Part shown: piece by piece, positions 8,619-17,362 of the stretch | How positions within the stretch are numbered: position 1 is the first letter of the stretch | Layout: every line of letters starts with the position of its first letter | Assembly (NCBI GenBank): GCA_016703065.1 | Contig: JADJCU010000003.1 | Coordinates: 372,001-436,000 of the forward strand | Direction of reading: 5' to 3' | Source of the DNA: a bacterium | GTDB taxonomy: Bacteria > Electryoneota > RPQS01 | Length of the DNA: 64,000 nucleotides | Notes under the pieces: generated by a model | What the model saw: the letters and a program-made list of their open reading frames with translations, nothing else | What the model was told of the DNA's origin: nothing | Database searches by the model: none | Position numbers and translations under genes: made by a program

Positions 8619-9494
8619 TCAGTTCTTCGTCGTGCCGAATCGCTCTTCTGGATTGATCAGCTCGGTAATGCGCACCGCAAAATTCTCTTCCACGACCACG
8701 ACTTCTCCGCGCGCAAAGCGTTTGTTGTTGACATACAGATCCACCGGTTCGCCGGAGAGTTTGTCAAGCTCGACCACTGATCCGGGCGAGAGTTTGACGA
8801 TATCACGAATCAGCATATTGGTTCGACCGAGCTCAATTGCAATGGGCAGCTCGATGTCCATCACGAGACTCATTTCCTTCTTGAGCGACGGATCTATGGA
8901 CTCAGGCTCTCCGCTTCTCGTGGCCGCCTTCTTCTGTGACGCTTCTGGAGGAAACAGTGAGTCAAGCATTTCATTGGCGGTAATCTTGATTACCCTAACA
9001 TTTGCGCCAACGAAAATGTCCAACTCGGTCACAGTCCAGGATCCGACAAAATCCTGTGGCGAAATGTCCATCACCACGGCCTTTGCCTCGTCGGCGATCA
9101 GTCGTGGCCCGCCGTTCTTGGCCACCTCACCAAAGAAGGTGCTGACCACCTCTTTGAAAAGGTCCCGGATCGGCTCCAAATGCTCTTCCGGCACGAACGA
9201 TGCGCCACCGTCTCCCATGTTGATCAAGTCGGCAAGGATCGCCGCGTGCTCCTTTGACAATAGGAAATGCGTGCGACCGGCTGAAAGATCTCCCGAGAGA
9301 ATCGTACAGATCACAATTTCACCCGGCAAAGTCGCCTTGACCTCGCGATACTCGAGAGCAAACGGACCGACTTGTTCAACGCGAACTTCACGTTCAATGA
9401 ACGAACGCAGTGAAGCAGAGAATTGTTCGGTGAACTGTTTCTCCGCGGTCACTCGGGACTCTTCGGAGACGACACTGCGGAAGACTTCACTCAT
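8619..9494 (-). CDS. fliY: Flagellar switch protein FliY/FliN (CheC-like domain plus FliN domain)
   Basis: The 291-aa protein is long for FliN. Residues 1-190 resemble the CheC-like domain of FliY, and residues about 210-285 are the FliN/SpoA domain (MDIELPIAIELGRTNMLIRD, LDKLSGEPVDLYVNNKRFARG). FliN/FliY builds the lower C-ring, binding FliM and the FliH-ATPase complex. The stretch corresponding to the CheY-P phosphatase signature reads DLFKEVVSTFFGE, with Ser where the family has Asn, so phosphatase activity is doubtful. It overlaps the end of fliM by 8 bases. Confidence 0.93.
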   Translation of the reverse strand: MSEVFRSVVSEESRVTAEKQFTEQFSASLRSFIEREVRVEQVGPFALEYREVKATLPGEIVICTILSGDLSAGRTHFLLSKEHAAILADLINMGDGGASFVPEEHLEPIRDLFKEVVSTFFGEVAKNGGPRLIADEAKAVVMDISPQDFVGSWTVTELDIFVGANVRVIKITANEMLDSLFPPEASQKKAATRSGEPESIDPSLKKEMSLVMDIELPIAIELGRTNMLIRDIVKLSPGSVVELDKLSGEPVDLYVNNKRFARGEVVVVEENFAVRITELINPEERFGTTKN

Positions 9495-10476
9495 GGACGA
9501 TTTCCTCCTGACTGGAGATGACTCGCGTAATTCGAATCGCTTGTTGATGTTTGGAATGACCCGGCTCTGCCCAGAACTTTACTTTCTTGTCGACCCATAC
9601 TTTCACCGGATCATCAGTGCGCTGATCGAGCATGACGACGTCGCCCAGCTTGAGCGTAAGATACTCGTGCATGTTAAGAACCGTCGATCCGAGTTGCGCT
9701 CGAATCGGCAGTTTGCTAAGCCTGACGCGATCGATGAGTTCGTTGCGCTCCTCCGGGCGAATGTTGTCCGTACTGATGTTCGACCAGCCTGTGGACAAGT
9801 TGTTCATCATTGGTTCCAGCACGAAGTACGGAAAGCAAAGATTGAGCGGATACGTAAAGTCCCGGACAACGATTTCACACGAAATCACAACCGCCGACTC
9901 TGAAGCTGGCGCGATCTGCACGAACTGCGGATTGGCCTCATACGACTCCACATAGAGCGACATCGACTGCACGGATCTCCAGGCATCGGATAGCGCCGAA
10001 AGCCCGGAGTCAATAACGCGTCGCAGGATTGTCTGCTCAATGATCGTCAGTTCACGCAGGGCATCCTGTCGTGTGCCGAGCCCCCCGAGCAGCCTGTCTA
10101 CAACCAGCAGCGAAAATTGCGGTGACACTTCAAGAATGAAGGAACCCTTGAGCTGGTTGGATGACACGATGTATAGACATGAGGGAACGGATAACGACAG
10201 CATGTATTCCGAGTACGCGGCTTGATCGATCGATAGCAAGTTAATGTCTACGAGCGTGCGCAATGTGCCGGAGAGATATGTCCCGAAGGTGCGCGCGAAA
10301 CCATCGTGAATTGTCCGGAGTGCGCGCAGCTGATCTTTCGAAATGCGGTCGGGGTGCTTGAAGTCATAGAGATGTATGGGCCGCTCTCCGGCGGTTGTAG
10401 CGGCTTCCATGGCCTCGCCGCCTGCAACATTCTTGAGCAGGGCATCAATCTCTTCTTGTGTAAGGATTTTGCTCAT
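9487..10476 (-). CDS. fliM: Flagellar motor switch protein FliM
   Basis: The 329-aa protein starts with LTQEEIDALL, the conserved peptide that binds phosphorylated CheY. A CheC-like middle domain (about residues 45-230) and a C-terminal SpoA domain (about 245-325) follow. FliM forms the C-ring wall between FliG and FliN and receives the chemotaxis signal. A CheY is therefore expected in the genome; none is in this window. It starts 8 bases after fliL. Confidence 0.96.
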   Translation of the reverse strand: MSKILTQEEIDALLKNVAGGEAMEAATTAGERPIHLYDFKHPDRISKDQLRALRTIHDGFARTFGTYLSGTLRTLVDINLLSIDQAAYSEYMLSLSVPSCLYIVSSNQLKGSFILEVSPQFSLLVVDRLLGGLGTRQDALRELTIIEQTILRRVIDSGLSALSDAWRSVQSMSLYVESYEANPQFVQIAPASESAVVISCEIVVRDFTYPLNLCFPYFVLEPMMNNLSTGWSNISTDNIRPEERNELIDRVRLSKLPIRAQLGSTVLNMHEYLTLKLGDVVMLDQRTDDPVKVWVDKKVKFWAEPGHSKHQQAIRITRVISSQEEIVHE

Positions 10477-10484
10477 GTCAGGTC

Positions 10485-11069
10485 CTATTGCAGCACGTAA
10501 GTCGAGAAGACTACACCCTTGACAACCTGCTTTGCCATGATTCCATTGACGGACGCTTGCAGCTCGGAACGAAGCGTATCGCGATACGCAAGACTGGCAA
10601 GCTGGTCCAAAGACTTCGAGGAAAGCAGTGAAATCGCGGCGTCGCGAATAAGCGGCATTTTCTCGCTGATGCCCGCTTCCATCTTCGGGTCCTTTAATGA
10701 AAAGCCGACAATGGTTGATAGAAAGCGTCGGCCGCCCGTGCCCGCCGGATTCACAATAATCTCATCGAGCATTGCAACACTGCTTCCGCCTGCCTCTTTG
10801 CCGTGTCCGCCTCCTTCGTCTTCTTCCTCACCCTCGTCTCCATGCGCCTCGGCATCGCTGTCGCCATCGGCATGAACTTCGGTGCCAGTAGAAGGAGCTG
10901 AGAAGAACAACGTCTTCTGTATGAAGTACGCCGCAGCCGTTTGCGCAATGAGTATCCCTGCGATGACGAGTATCTTCATCAACGGTGACTTCTTCTTCGC
11001 TTCAGGTTGAGCGGGAGTTTCGGGCTGTTCAGTCTTGGGTAATTTCTTGTCTGCTGTCTTGTCGGCCAT
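10485..11069 (-). CDS. fliL: Flagellar basal body-associated protein FliL
   Basis: The 194-aa protein has a short Lys/Pro-rich cytoplasmic head, one membrane helix (about residues 30-50), an Asp/Glu/His/Gly-rich linker (about 62-92) and a periplasmic FliL domain ending in GVVFSTYVLQ. FliL surrounds the stator units and supports torque. Stator genes motA and motB, which often sit just upstream of fliL, are absent. The very acidic, His-containing linker is longer than in many homologues. The ribosome binding site is weak; the ATG at 11069 fits the family start. Confidence 0.92.
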   Translation of the reverse strand: MADKTADKKLPKTEQPETPAQPEAKKKSPLMKILVIAGILIAQTAAAYFIQKTLFFSAPSTGTEVHADGDSDAEAHGDEGEEEDEGGGHGKEAGGSSVAMLDEIIVNPAGTGGRRFLSTIVGFSLKDPKMEAGISEKMPLIRDAAISLLSSKSLDQLASLAYRDTLRSELQASVNGIMAKQVVKGVVFSTYVLQ

Positions 11070-11191
11070 GATTCACCATGTGTTTGGTGGAACAGTAGAC
11101 GGCCCGGCAGAAGGGGCCGTAGAGTACGAATGGCGACGACTTTTTGTGCGGCGGAAACGAAAGAGGAGGGAAGAGACGAAGCCTTGCGGCC

Positions 11192-11222
11192 GTGTGGCGC
11201 GCCCGCGGATGGCGCGCCACAC
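11192..11222 (-). terminator. Perfect 12-bp hairpin between flgE and fliL
   Basis: GTGTGGCGCGCC (11192-11203) and its exact complement (11211-11222) enclose the loop CGCGGAT, starting 9 bases after the flgE stop. On the minus strand it is followed by a pyrimidine-rich stretch rather than a clean U-run, so it may be a partial terminator, a processing site or an RNA-stabilising stem that separates hook and motor expression. Confidence 0.6.
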
Positions 11223-11231
11223 GTTAACTAC

Positions 11232-12905
11232 TTACCGCTTGAGCTGCGTAACTTCGTTGAGAAGCTGGTCGGCAACCGTGATTACACGGGACGCCGCCTG
11301 GAATCCCCTTTGAGCAATGATCATCTCTGTGAACTGCTCGGCCATATCCACCGTACTCAATTCCAAGTATCCCGCATAGATCTGGTTGACATTTCCGTTG
11401 TCAACTCCGATCAGCGGATCGCCGGAATTAATCGTAGCGCTATAAATGTTGTCGCCGGCGAGCGTCAATCCGGACGGATTAGCGAAACGGGCCAGCGTAA
11501 TCTGACCAAGCGTTTTCGTCGTACCGTTCGAGTAACTGCCAACGATGATGCCTTCGTTGTCGACTGAGAAATCGGACAGCACACCCATCGAGTGACCGTC
11601 CTGATGAATCGCAATAGTCGTCGTCGGGGACGAGAACTGCGTGATCCCGTCAAAAGTGCCGATCGTTCCTGCATTGAGATTGACCGACATCGACTGCGCC
11701 TGCGGCGGAGTGAACGTGAGCGGACCGCCGTCAAAAGCGCGCAGCGAGCCGTCGCTGTTGAAAGCAACTGTGCCAACGTTTCCTGCCAGCAAGTTCGAAC
11801 TTTCATCAATGGCGCCATCGTCTACGACGGCTTCCCAGTTCCAAACGTTGTCCTGCGTCGTGTCCTGTGTGAAATTGACTTCGACCTTGTGGCGTTCGCC
11901 GCGGCTGTCATAAACATAGATTGACGCCGAGTGGGTACCGGTCAAACCGGATTCGGTGCTGACGAATGTCGGCAGCACGAACGATGAGGCCGCAGAGCCG
12001 TCAAGGTCTTCAAACGTTAGCGCAACGGTAGTATCGCTGTTGCCGGCATGGTTGTCCTTCACGACGAGCTTGCCCGACGCATCGAGCGCAATCTTGGTGC
12101 CGTCTGAAGCATCCGACGCCAGGCCGGAAGCTGAATTAAAATGATCAAGCATGTCGCCAAGCGTGGTGCCGTCATTGGCTTCGCCAAACGTAAACGCGAG
12201 ATCAACTGCGGTACCATCGCGGCGCGTTGCCGTTAGACGAATCACATCGCCGTCATCAAACGCGGCGGTAGTCTGGTCGAGGTCGTTGAGCTCCGAGGCT
12301 CGCGTAGCCGGCACACCGCCGACGTTAAACGCGGACGAGGCTGTGTAGGTCTGTACCTTTGACGAATTCGCATCGAGGTTACAGAAATAGCGTACATCGG
12401 TCGTGGCGCGCGCCGGGTCCTTTTCACCGAATGGAAGCCGCAACGGTTCAATCGCTGAGGATGGAATCAATGCGCCGTCTTGGTCCGCCAAACGACCGAG
12501 CACATGCATCTGACCGCCATTTGCGAGCAGAGATCCATCGGCGTCAATCTGGAAGTTGCCTGCGCGGGCGTAATACTGGCGCTGTCCATCGCCGAGCACA
12601 AAGAAGCCGTCGCCCTGAATCGCAAGATCATTGCGGTTGCCGGTATTCTCAAAATTGCCTTGCGTGAAGACGCGGTCAATCGAGTTGATTCGCGTTCCCA
12701 AACCGACTTCAATAGCATTGCTGCCGCCGCGGCTGTCGCTCGGCGCTTCAGCGGGCTTGAACATCTGCGAGAATCCGGTCGCAAACGAAACGCGACTGCT
12801 CTTGAAGCCAATCGTGTTGACGTTGGCAAGGTTGTCGCCCACGACGTCCATTTTGGTTTGGTGAGTCGATAGACCCGCCACGGCGCTGAAAAGTGATGTC
12901 ATCAT
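11232..12905 (-). CDS. flgE: Flagellar hook protein FlgE
   Basis: The 557-aa protein has the FlgE/F/G N-terminal rod motif (SLFSAVAGLSTHQTKMDVVG, then NLANVNTIGFKSSRV) and a matching C-terminal coil (STVDMAEQFTEMIIAQRGFQ). The middle 300 residues form the exposed FlgE D2 and further domains; the protein is longer than the roughly 400-aa enterobacterial form. It builds the hook under control of the cap FlgD and ruler FliK. AAGGGA lies about 8 bases before the start; two adjacent ATGs (12905, 12902) are possible. Confidence 0.96.
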   Translation of the reverse strand: MMTSLFSAVAGLSTHQTKMDVVGDNLANVNTIGFKSSRVSFATGFSQMFKPAEAPSDSRGGSNAIEVGLGTRINSIDRVFTQGNFENTGNRNDLAIQGDGFFVLGDGQRQYYARAGNFQIDADGSLLANGGQMHVLGRLADQDGALIPSSAIEPLRLPFGEKDPARATTDVRYFCNLDANSSKVQTYTASSAFNVGGVPATRASELNDLDQTTAAFDDGDVIRLTATRRDGTAVDLAFTFGEANDGTTLGDMLDHFNSASGLASDASDGTKIALDASGKLVVKDNHAGNSDTTVALTFEDLDGSAASSFVLPTFVSTESGLTGTHSASIYVYDSRGERHKVEVNFTQDTTQDNVWNWEAVVDDGAIDESSNLLAGNVGTVAFNSDGSLRAFDGGPLTFTPPQAQSMSVNLNAGTIGTFDGITQFSSPTTTIAIHQDGHSMGVLSDFSVDNEGIIVGSYSNGTTKTLGQITLARFANPSGLTLAGDNIYSATINSGDPLIGVDNGNVNQIYAGYLELSTVDMAEQFTEMIIAQRGFQAASRVITVADQLLNEVTQLKR

Positions 12906-12983
12906 AACGTGTTTCCCTTTTCGGGCGTCAATCGTTCCGCCCGTGTTGGGGCCTCCTGCAAGAGGACCGGCCCGGTTTCTGAT

Positions 12984-13382
12984 TTATGCAATAACTGCGC
13001 TGTCAATTTGTGTGAAGACGTGCGAACTGGTCTGCGCTTGATCGAGCGCGGTAACGACCGTCCGGTTGCGAACGCTGACGATCAGTGCCAGATTGTCTAA
13101 GAGAACGAGTGAGGATTCCGCGCCCTTTTCGGCGGCGCTACTCACACTCTTCTCAAGTCTTGCGACTTGCGGGTCGGTCAGGCTGATCTGGCGATGCTGC
13201 AGCCGATTCTGCGCGTGCGCCGAGAACTTAATCGGTGAATGCTCGCGCACCTCTTGCTGCAGCAGATCGCCGAACTGTGTTTGGCGCTGCGGCGCACCAG
13301 GAGCGCTCGGTTTTGCCGGAGTCGGCGCACCGATTGGCTGAATCGCACTGAGTTTAGTGAGCAAGGTGTCGATAGAACTCAT
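12984..13382 (-). CDS. Flagellar operon protein, TIGR02530-like
   Basis: The 132-aa protein has a disordered Pro/Ala/Gln-rich N-terminus (to about residue 45). The conserved core follows: FSAHAQNRLQHRQISLTD, VARLEKSVSSAAEKGAESSL and VLLDNLALIVSVRNRTVVTA. This matches what I know of the flagellar operon protein family TIGR02530, which usually lies between flgD and flgE, as here. Its exact job is unknown; the location suggests a role in hook assembly. It starts 6 bases after flgD. Confidence 0.85.
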   Translation of the reverse strand: MSSIDTLLTKLSAIQPIGAPTPAKPSAPGAPQRQTQFGDLLQQEVREHSPIKFSAHAQNRLQHRQISLTDPQVARLEKSVSSAAEKGAESSLVLLDNLALIVSVRNRTVVTALDQAQTSSHVFTQIDSAVIA

Positions 13383-13388
13383 GATTGG

Positions 13389-14111
13389 CTATCCATTCAG
13401 GCTGCTGTTGCCGCCCTCTGTCGAGTTCTCTTCGGTCGTCGAAGTGACGGAGATGATGTCTCCAAGCAGCAGTTCGTGGCCGTTAACCGTAAGCGTTACA
13501 GCGCCGCCCGCGTAATTTACAGCGGTCACGATCCCCTCAACGTAGGTTGTGGCGGCGACTTCGGCGCCGTCGGCGTCTTTCGCGCTAACTTCGAACGTGT
13601 AACTTCCGGCCGGAACACGATTGCCGTCGGCGTCACGACCATCCCAATTGAGAGCCGTATCACCGGCATTCTTCGGCGACATGGTCAGTGTGCGTACCAC
13701 TTCACCATTCGCATCGCGGACCGTGACCTGAATTTCGGTCGCGGCGCTTTCCAATCTAAATCTTAAGTCTGCACCGGAGCCGCTTGCGATCTCAATGGCG
13801 TTGTTTTGGGCGCGCACCGTTTTTCCGACCAATGCGGCCGCGAGGTTTCCATTGATACTCTGTGTCATCAACAGATTCATGCTGAGCGATTCGTCCAACG
13901 CCGCCTTGATCGCAGTCAACTCTTGCACGGAGGAGAACTGTGCGAGCTGCGCCGCGTATTCTTGACTTTCCATCGGGCTCATGGGATCCTGATTACGCAT
14001 CTGCGCCATCAGCATCTGCAGAAAGTCAAGACGATCGAGCGAATCCTGCCGCGAACCGATCTGGTCTGCGGACGGCGCGTTGAATGTGCTGGTGATTGCA
14101 TCGATTGCCAT
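13389..14111 (-). CDS. flgD: Hook-capping protein FlgD
   Basis: The 240-aa protein has the FlgD N-terminal signature (LDRLDFLQMLMAQMRNQDPM, then MESQEYAAQLAQFSSVQEL). The C-terminal Ig/Tudor-like cap domain (about 95-225) includes VRDANGEVVRTLTM and NWDGRDADGNRVPAGSYTFE. FlgD forms the scaffold under which FlgE polymerises. GGAG lies 7 bases before the ATG. The start is one base after the stop of the 74-aa ORF. Confidence 0.95.
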   Translation of the reverse strand: MAIDAITSTFNAPSADQIGSRQDSLDRLDFLQMLMAQMRNQDPMSPMESQEYAAQLAQFSSVQELTAIKAALDESLSMNLLMTQSINGNLAAALVGKTVRAQNNAIEIASGSGADLRFRLESAATEIQVTVRDANGEVVRTLTMSPKNAGDTALNWDGRDADGNRVPAGSYTFEVSAKDADGAEVAATTYVEGIVTAVNYAGGAVTLTVNGHELLLGDIISVTSTTEENSTEGGNSSLNG

Positions 14112-14112
14112 G

Positions 14113-14337
14113 TCAAGACTCCAGATGATAGAGCTGCAAGAAAGACTTGCTGTGTTCGTGAGTCATGAGGTACTCGCAGAGCGCGAAGGTCGTCTTGCTA
14201 ACGTCCAGCCGCTTACTGCAGGCCAGGCAGGCGACCACAAAATGACGCTTACCGGTTCGCGAGCGACCGGCTTCGATCGTACGAAAGCGCTTGTGCCCGC
14301 ACGCGCAGACCGGCATATTTCGAAGAGTTGCTCTCAT
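14113..14337 (-). CDS. Small Cys-rich (zinc-ribbon-like) protein ahead of flgD
   Basis: This 74-residue ORF has C-A-C at about residues 11-13 and C-L-A-C at about 37-40 in a basic context, which would suit a zinc ribbon. It then has a short helical tail with two His and a further Cys. It ends one base before flgD, which argues for coupled translation, and lies immediately after a sigma-54-like promoter. A second ATG at 14316 (MPVCACGHKRF) would give a more normal leader. I do not recognise the family. A DNA/RNA-binding or assembly-factor role is possible but unsupported. Confidence 0.6.
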   Translation of the reverse strand: MRATLRNMPVCACGHKRFRTIEAGRSRTGKRHFVVACLACSKRLDVSKTTFALCEYLMTHEHSKSFLQLYHLES

Positions 14338-14353
14338 GGTTCACAGGTGACAG

Positions 14354-14369
14354 TGCAAAGCACAGGCCA
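14354..14369 (-). promoter_or_regulatory. Sigma-54 (RpoN) promoter candidate for the hook operon
   Basis: On the minus strand the 16 bases TGGCCTGTGCTTTGCA match the consensus TGGCACG-N4-TTGCW at 10 of 12 positions, with GG and GC in exact register. It lies in the fliK-flgD gap, so transcription would start near 14343 and cover the 74-aa ORF, flgD, the TIGR02530-like gene and flgE. Sigma-54 control of hook genes is known in Pseudomonas, Vibrio and Campylobacter. Confidence 0.6.
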
Positions 14370-14456
14370 AGTTGAATGTCACCCTCAAGAAATTGTCAAT
14401 ACTCACTTTAACTATTTTTCGAGACCAGTCTGCCTGCTCCGCCCGGAAAAAGTGAC

Positions 14457-16725
14457 CTATGCCGTCCAAACGCGCTCTCCCGTGTAGACCGGTTTAGCCG
14501 TGGGGCCCTCGTTCAAGTCTCGCTGCATGGCGCTGCGTTCTCCTTCGTGTTGGTCAGATTCACCCCCACCGCTTGAGTTCTTGCTCGTCTGTTCAAATCC
14601 AGAATCCGGGTGCGCGCTGTTAGACTGCTGTCGAATCTCAATGTGAAGATGATTGATCTGGTACCCTTGGTCACGGAGCCAGGCCGCAAGTTGGTAACGC
14701 TGATCTTCGAGAAGCGCGGCCAAGGCAGGCTCAGACGCAATCCGCATCGCATACTGGTCGCCCTCGCGCCGCACGTCAATGTCCAACGTTCCCTGCTCTG
14801 CAAGGGGAATCGAAAGATGCAGCTCATCCTGCTCGACATGCCGACGGCGAGACTGCTCGAGCGCCTGTTGCAACGCAATTTTGAGCGCCTCGTTTGAATT
14901 CAGAGTAGCGTGCGATTTTGTGGGCGTTGGCGCGTGCGGCGCATTCTGTGCGTGAGCCTCGCGAAGTCCCTGACCTAAGAAGCGGTTGTCATCCGTTCCT
15001 TTTTGCTGTCCCGACTGCGCCGGGTCTCCTGCTTTGGACCTGCTTGCCGCTTCAGGTGATTGCGTGTCACTGTTTGCGTCATTGTATGCTCTTCCGCGGT
15101 CCCTTCGTACTTCGCTTTCGCGTTGCCCTTGTTGCTGGTCCGCGCGGCTCCGGTCGAATGATAGGGAAGGCATTGCGCTGGCGTACCGCTCAGGTCCCGG
15201 CGCCATCGGGAACTCCGGCACGACTATGCGTTCCAACTTCGCCGTTTGAGCTGCCTCGAGTTTCACAACACGCTCGCTTCGCCCGCTTTCCTTCGGAGAG
15301 TTCTTTTGGGCAGTGGAGTCAGTTGTTGTATCGCGCCCCGCCTCTGCGACAACTTTGCGCTCGATACCATTCCTGTCGAATTGCGCATGCGAGCTCAGGG
15401 CGCTCAATGGAGCGGCGTCGGCTGCGCCACCGGTCCGTCCAGCCTTTGCTCGGGCACTTCTGTCTGACTCTTCGGGCTTCATTTGCAGTGGCAGCTCAGT
15501 GGGCTGTTTTTGTTCAGGGACACTGCTATACCTCTTAGCAGAGACATCATTGTCCTGTGGCAACAAACGCGCGTGGAAACTTCCTGGCGAAATCGGCAAG
15601 GACGATACTTGCGCCGCGCGCGCGCGCCTTAAATGCTCACCACTCACCCGATTGACTGGTGTCGGCAGCTTTGCATCAGAACGGATTAACTCGGGCGACT
15701 CGGTCGACGCTTGCTCTGAGGTCGTTCGACGCGTCGCCTGACGTGCCATAGTACCGCCCGCGTTTGCGCCACGCACTAACGGCACTCCGGTTTCACTCCG
15801 CGCCGTCGCTGCCTTCAAAACTACTAACGGAGTGGCTTCGTGTCGAGACACGCCACCATCCAGATACTTCTTGTTCGATGTGAACTCTGCCTGCACCGCA
15901 GGAGCCGGTGTTTCTGAATTGCTCCGTTCGCGCTGCATACTCGGAGGCTCAGCCTTCTTGGTGTTGTCCGTCGGGTCAACTGCTTCTCGTGGGAGATACC
16001 GCCTCGTTCCCCGAGCACGCGTCGCGGATGAAGTCGCCTGCGATGTCGGCTCTTTCGGACCCTCTAAGGTGGAACGTGACTGCGATACAGCACTAGTTTT
16101 CTTGTCGCCGCCATCTGTATGCGGAGTCTCGCGTTGCGCATCTCGAATTCCCAACCGACTCGCTTCAATTGATTGCCCGCTCGGCGTTGTCGTTCCGGTC
16201 GAGACACGACTGACGCTCTTCGGCATCTGTGCTGCCAGCACAGTCGCCGCATTTGCGAGTGCGTTAGTCGCCGCGACAATCGGAGAGCGCACCTGTGCCC
16301 GCTCGGATTCGCTGCGCGGTAGTCGTTCGGTCCCGTGCGTTGCGGCAGAGCGCTCCGGCGGCTGGACATTTGCGACAACAGCAAAGTGAGGGCGCCGAAA
16401 CGGCATGCGCAGCGCCGGTATCGCTTTGCGCAACGTCCGGCCTACTGGCGACCGCAGGCAAGTCCGAGACGGATTCAGCCCGTTTCAACTTGTCCTGCGG
16501 GGAAGTATCGGACTTGCTATAGCGTACACCAAACGAAACCGCCGACTTTGAAGTCGGCGGTTTGATTATCTTGGCGGTGTCACTTGGTGCGGGTGCCGGC
16601 GGTTCACTTCGTAGCAGCGTCTTCAGCTCGCCTGCAAAGCGGGCGCTTGATTTGGGCTGCGGTGCCGCTGCAACGCTGTGCTTGCCCGAGCCGGCATGGA
16701 GCATACGAGGCAGAGTCAGTTTCAC
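14457..16725 (-). CDS. fliK: Flagellar hook-length control protein FliK (frame break near 16390)
   Basis: The gene is split over two frames. The GTG at 16725 overlaps the motE-like stop (GTGA) and opens with MKLTLPRMLHAGSGKHS; this frame reads sensibly to about 16395. From there the frame ending at 14457 continues. Skipping one base in the CCC at about 16388-16395 joins them into about 755 residues. Most of the protein is a long low-complexity Ser/Thr/Arg/Ala-rich ruler. The C-terminal domain (last 170 residues) has the FliK_C features LHLSIPLAEQGTLDIDVRRE and QLAAWLRDQGYQINHLHI. FliK measures the hook and switches FlhB specificity. The break is either an assembly insertion or a real mutation. 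Confidence 0.85.
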
Positions 16726-17360
16726 GAGGATTTCTTCGCGCCGGAGAGTTCGGCCATGCGCGTCGCCACATTTGCGGCAACCGGTACCGGCAATGAAGCC
16801 ATCATCTTGGCGCCGGTGCGCGCCTTCATTCGCATGACGAGCTCGACAATTGTGTCCGTCGGCAATCGCTCAGCAATGACCGCAGCCTCCGCAGGCTTCA
16901 TACCCTCAAGGACCTTTGCGAGTTTCGCGATCTCCGCGCCGTCGTTCACCTCGTCTGGCGGATCCTCCAACGACGCCGAGTCCACTTCGGCAGACCTAAC
17001 GGGCGATTCAACGAGAGGTTGCTCAACATCTGCCTCAACTACTGCGGTATCATGAGCCTGATCATTGGCTGCTGTATCCATCTGATGTGGATCAACTGCC
17101 GTTGTGTCTGCAACAGGAGGCTCGACAGAATCTCCGTGTGCAAGCTCCGCCTCCTGGGTGTGCTCGGTGGCGTGGCTTCCGACGCTTAGAGAGTCGACAA
17201 GTTCCGCATGAGTGGAATCGTGCCCCGTACTGTCCTGACCAAGCGCCAATTCGCTCGGCGAGGGCGCGGGCTGTGTCATTTTCAGCAGGAAGAACATCGC
17301 CACATTGAGAACAATGAATGTCCCAGCGTAGAGCCCGATAGTCGGCAGCAGTTTCTTCAT
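16722..17360 (-). CDS. motE: MotE-like flagellar protein (MgtE N-domain family)
   Basis: The 212-aa protein has one N-terminal membrane helix (about residues 7-27) and an acidic, low-complexity linker to about 130. The C-terminal MgtE-N-like helical domain includes LAKVLEGMKPAEAAVIAERL and ARTGAKMMASLPVPVAANVA. Proteins of this type lie between fliJ and fliK in many flagellar operons and are annotated MotE. In some species they are thought to stabilise the motor or stator in the periplasm. It starts 2 bases after fliJ, and its stop overlaps the fliK start. Confidence 0.8.
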   Translation of the reverse strand: MKKLLPTIGLYAGTFIVLNVAMFFLLKMTQPAPSPSELALGQDSTGHDSTHAELVDSLSVGSHATEHTQEAELAHGDSVEPPVADTTAVDPHQMDTAANDQAHDTAVVEADVEQPLVESPVRSAEVDSASLEDPPDEVNDGAEIAKLAKVLEGMKPAEAAVIAERLPTDTIVELVMRMKARTGAKMMASLPVPVAANVATRMAELSGAKKSS

Positions 17361-17362
17361 GA

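Noticed and set aside
8632..9903. 423-codon plus-strand frame opposite fliY and fliM
   Set aside because: It is antisense to two well conserved switch genes, is Ser/Arg-rich without domains, and has no ribosome binding site. It is a shadow of codon bias.
12906..12983. TTGCA box upstream of flgE as a second sigma-54 site
   Set aside because: The nearest GG is one base too far from GC, and the sequence forms a short CCTC/GAGG stem instead.
14918..15741. Long plus-strand frames opposite fliK
   Set aside because: The low-complexity ruler of fliK lacks stops in several frames. The FliK C-terminal domain fixes the coding strand.
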